A DNA stretch of 64,000 nucleotides, taken from Carex sylvatica. Lineage: Eukaryota > Streptophyta > Magnoliopsida > Poales > Cyperaceae. The notes under the pieces were generated by a model. The model worked only from the letters and a program-made list of their open reading frames with translations, made no database searches and had not been told where the DNA came from. Below are positions 60,496-64,000 of the stretch, piece by piece; the stretch's first letter is position 1; every line of letters begins with the position of its first letter. The stretch covers positions 1-64,000 of the forward strand of contig CAXKVR010000262.1 of assembly GCA_964058845.1 (NCBI GenBank), written 5' to 3'. The position numbers were made by a program, and so were the translations under genes.

Positions 60496-60826
60496 GTACA
60501 TTTTGCACACGGTGAGTACACATATATATTGAATTTAGACTTTTACACGTTAAAATACATCAAAAAGAAACATATAATTAGAATATTTGATCAAAAGACT
60601 GATATTCAAATCAAGATTTCATCTTTTAATCAAAATCGTTGGCAGATTAGAACATCTACATAATTATACTTAATTATATAAGAATTAATGGAGACATCAA
60701 ATAACAATTTTACCATTAAATTAGATTTATATACTTCAAATGCATTGCAACATATCCAAGCTATTAATTTTTAGTGTAGTGTACACGTATAGAGGGAGAA
60801 ATATGGCACTTATGTTAGTTTTATTT

Positions 60827-61576
60827 CCGAAATTTTTATTAATACCCAAAAAACATATCAAATTACTGAATCTATCTATTTTTGCGTAGAAATTCAAAAA
60901 ATGTCATGTCCGGTTAATAAATAACCGGACTGATTAATTTTGTCCGGTTAATAAGTAATCGGATAAGATCTAACCCATTTCAAGAATTTTGTCCAGTTAA
61001 TAATTAACCGGACTCAATCTATCTTTTTTTACAAAACATAAATTTTTAAAATTTTCAAAAATAGATACAACTTTTTAGAAATTAAATGTACAAATATTTT
61101 TTATATATACTTAGAAGTGACTTTTGAACTGGGATCAATAACTCAAAATTCAAGTATTTTTATTTTTGTCCAATAACACATAAAAAAATATATTATTTTT
61201 TCTTACAGCCGCGAAAAATCCGATCTGAAAAATGTTGATCCGTGTTATTTGTTGCAGTCTTTCTAATAAATCAAATTATATTGTATTCCTTGTATTTTCA
61301 AATAAATATATTCAACATTTCTAATATTTTAATATAATTTTTTTTAATTTCTGTTTTGTAAAAAAAAAAAAAAAGTTGAATAAATTGAGTCCGGTTAATT
61401 ATTAACCGGACAAAATTCTTGAAATGAGTTAGATTATGTCCGGTTAGTTATTAACCGGACAAAATCAATCAGTCCAGTTATTTATTAACTGGACAGGACA
61501 TTTTTTGAATTTCTGTGCGAAAATGGATAGATTCAGAAATTTGGTATGTTTTTTTTTGTATTAATAAAAATTTCGG
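60827..61576. mobile_element. MULE-type fold-back with perfect 9-bp TSD and TCCGGTTAATAA palindromes
   Basis: It starts CCGAAATTTTTATTAATAC and ends GTATTAATAAAAATTTCGG, flanked by perfect GTTTTATTT copies (60818-60826 and 61577-61585). Each ~200-bp arm carries three copies of a GTCCGGTTAATNATTAACCGGAC-type motif. The terminal TTTTTATTAATAC resembles the ends of families A and D. Non-coding. Confidence 0.9.
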
Positions 61577-61585
61577 GTTTTATTT

Positions 61586-63355
61586 TGCTGTTACGGCCTT
61601 GTGGGTGAAGATTTTGACAGAGCAGTTTTTAATTCATACATCGAACCAGTCATATATATGTGCAACGCTGTTTTAACTCTATTATCAGTGTGGTCTGCAT
61701 GAATTAAAAACTGTTATCAAAATATTTAGCCTTTTTTTTTTGCTTTTAATGGAAAAGGGGCTCCTATCCACTTTTGTTTTTACTGGATTGAGGAAGTTAC
61801 TAGTCTAACAGCATTAGACTAGTACTGTAAAGAGAAATATATAAAACAAAAAAAAAAATTAGAAACGGTAAAGCGTGATTATTAATTATGCCTCTACGAT
61901 AATTTTGTTTTGTGATTGTATGATCTGAAGAGCCAGTTGCGGATAAATGCACACATCGCTCCTAAAAATCTCATTTGTACCTTCAGCATTTAAGATACTT
62001 AATTATTTTTTATGCCACTCTGTTAAATTATTATACAGTTAATTGTGTTATTTATCATTTAACATTATTTGTATTAAATATTTATTTCCGTTCTAAACTT
62101 TTTAATGCAAAATATTTATTAACAAAAAAAAAAAAAAAGTTCTATCCTAATCATTCATAAATAAACTAATAATGTTTGTGTGTATTGATACAAATATGAG
62201 TAATTTGAAGGTGAGGTAAAATCGTACGGTTATAAATACAATTAATTTTAAATCTTCTAAGATAATCTTAACATTTAAAATATCCTAATTTCTAGTAATA
62301 CATCATGTGAAATTCTATTTTTTTTTTCTCTGTGTTCACATCCTTACACAGTTATATGTTTGTTACCTATTATAAATATCAAATAATATATACTATATAT
62401 TTTGTTTTCAATTTAATTAGTTTAGGTTTTCAATTTATCATACCAAAATACTTGTGTTCTACTTCCTCATATGTTTCATAAATGGATTCACACTAATATA
62501 ATTTGTCAATTATCTGTTTCGTTTAGATGACAAATTAGTTTTGTATATTGATATACATTTAAAATTAATCTGCATCCATAATTGCCCAATAAATACAAAC
62601 ATAGATATAATTTTAGCACTCTCTTTCCGGATCCATTAATCCATTTCGTTTAAACTTTAAATCCCTATAGAGTATAGACTCAACCAAACATGATTAGACA
62701 TAATTGCCTACGGGCTTCAAATAATAATAAAAAATGATTAGACATAATTTGTATTCCCATAATTAGGGAGCCTTTGAAGTTCTATCTTGACCCCCCAACT
62801 CTTTTTTTATAAGAATTCAAAATTGAATTCCAAACAAGAAATATGTACGTTCATTTTTTTTTATTTTTAGAAAAATACATTCACATAAAACAAAAATATA
62901 ACTTTTGATTTCATTATGTACCAAATTAAGCTGTGAAATCAACGATTTACTGCGATGAATTTGCACCATTGTAACTTACCACATCTGACGCTGTACAAAA
63001 CTAAGAAAAATATGATTTTTGACATCACGTTAAAAATAAAGCAAGATCAATAGGTTATATTTATTATTTGAAATATAAATTTTCAATTATTAAGAAAAAT
63101 TAACTTTGGATAATCATAGGATTCCGAAAAGATGAAGAAAAAGGCCAAAAAAAAATTCTGTCATAAGCATTCAATACCAAAAGCAAGGAGTTAGCAAAAA
63201 AAAAAAAAAAAAAAAAAAGAGACCACATATAGACACGCCTCCTAAAGATAAAGAAAAATTACTTGCCTAGAGCAACCTATTAAAGGTACAAAATCATTTC
63301 TCTGTTCAATCGCATGGTAGTAGCAATTCTATTCTGTTCTATTTCCTACTCTATT
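61586..63355. other. AT-rich 3' flank of the TOC1-like gene
   Basis: A small inverted pair, CAGTTTTTAATTCATAC and GCATGAATTAAAAACTG, lies near 61622-61710. A run of about 22 A lies near 63197-63218. No exon was recognised. Confidence 0.45.
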
Positions 63356-64000
63356 CTATTCAGGAGATGAGACGGTATACATATCCCGCGAGGTGGAGGT
63401 GGGTTCCTCCTCTTCTATTTCGTTCTCCTCCCCGTCAGAATTTGTGCCAAAATTCAAATCCATCTCATTCATCTCCTGTCTTACAAATTGGCCCCTAACC
63501 CTCGGCCTTGTCTCTGCCAACTTCTTTCTATTAATATACCTTATCTTCTTATCAAAACACCTCTCCTTTCTTTTTTGCCTAAATTTAACTAATGCTGCTG
63601 CTCGTCTTTCTGTCTGGCTGCTTTTAGTGGCATCTGGCACAACAGTGCCAGCGACATTGCCAGAATCAGCTGACATTCCAGACCACATCTGATTATTTTG
63701 CGGCACCATGTGACCTGCTTGTAATCCCATACTGAGATTAGGGTTGTAATGAAATGGTGATAGTCCCATTGTGTTGTGCAAATATGGGTGGCCATATTGA
63801 AACATGTTGTATTGATGGCCTCCTTGAAAAATTTGCATGTTTTGAGGCATGCCATTCAAATTTACATTCATGCCCCCATGATCTACCATACCAGGATAGT
63901 ACATTGGCAAATGGTACATTGGAACCTGCTGTACCTCATTACTTGAGGAATCAGGTTGCGTCATTGTAGCAGATGATGAGCCAACAGTGATGCGGGTATT
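63356..64000 (-). CDS. TOC1: TOC1/PRR1-like CCT-domain protein (C-terminal part)
   Basis: The frame runs open from the window edge to a TAG at 63356-63358, giving about 214 residues with no intron. The upstream edge is in frame, so the Met at 63964 is internal and the N-terminal part, including any receiver domain, lies outside. A Met/Tyr/Gln/Asn-rich linker ('[17 protein letters not shown]') leads to a CCT domain with '[20 protein letters not shown]' and '[19 protein letters not shown]'. The CFDKKIRY wording and the acidic tail ('EENEIEEEE') fit TOC1/PRR1 better than PRR5/7/9 or CONSTANS-like proteins. By family knowledge it is a nuclear, DNA-binding repressor of the morning clock genes. Without the receiver domain the exact member is inferred. 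Confidence 0.8.
   Translation of the reverse strand, partial: NTRITVGSSSATMTQPDSSSNEVQQVPMYHLPMYYPGMVDHGGMNVNLNGMPQNMQIFQGGHQYNMFQYGHPYLHNTMGLSPFHYNPNLSMGLQAGHMVPQNNQMWSGMSADSGNVAGTVVPDATKSSQTERRAAALVKFRQKRKERCFDKKIRYINRKKLAETRPRVRGQFVRQEMNEMDLNFGTNSDGEENEIEEEEPTSTSRDMYTVSSPE

Overview
This is an AT-rich window from a flowering-plant nuclear genome, probably a eudicot. The evidence is spliced genes with GT-AG introns, plant-only families (FAR1-related, DUF1005, LHP1, TOC1) and a dense load of plant transposons (copia, gypsy, CACTA, hAT, MULE). All calls come from reading the sequence; no searches were run.

Genes. (1) 4342-8450, minus: a complete seven-exon vacuolar/prevacuolar Qa-SNARE of the SYP22 type. 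(2) 39216-39812, minus: an intronless NDR1/HIN1-like (LEA_2) membrane protein. (3) 41303-42714, plus: a two-exon DUF1005 protein. (4) 43678-46676, plus: a FAR1-RELATED SEQUENCE protein with two FAR1 domains, a domesticated MULE transposase core and a SWIM zinc finger. (5) 47615-50544, minus: a complete seven-exon LIKE HETEROCHROMATIN PROTEIN 1. (6) 55381-59760, minus: a second, broken copy of LHP1 in tandem. (7) 63356-64000, minus: the CCT-domain end of a TOC1/PRR1-type clock protein that runs off the window. Genes 4 and 5 converge.

Layout. 1-3.4 kb is a decayed copia element. 4.3-8.5 kb is the syntaxin gene, with an hAT MITE and a MULE MITE in its last intron. 8.6-21.8 kb is gene-free: a 1.7-kb inverted array of about 178-bp repeats directly upstream of the syntaxin, two more hAT MITEs, a long hairpin MITE, CACTA material and MULE fold-backs. 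21.8-33.2 kb is one nest. A MULE-like fold-back with a perfect 9-bp target duplication was entered by a gag-protease-only gypsy element, an hAT MITE and a second fold-back. 34.2-37.1 kb holds an uninterrupted relative of the outer fold-back and another palindrome-rich element. 39-50.6 kb is the gene-dense core. 50.9-62 kb is again transposon-rich around the LHP1 pseudogene.

The genes form no operon or pathway unit. Several are regulators: LHP1 in Polycomb silencing, FRS as a transposase-derived transcription factor, TOC1 in the circadian clock. The most unusual content is structural. There are at least nine elements with long terminal inverted repeats whose target duplications can be read directly, and several element families are filled with short repeated palindromes.
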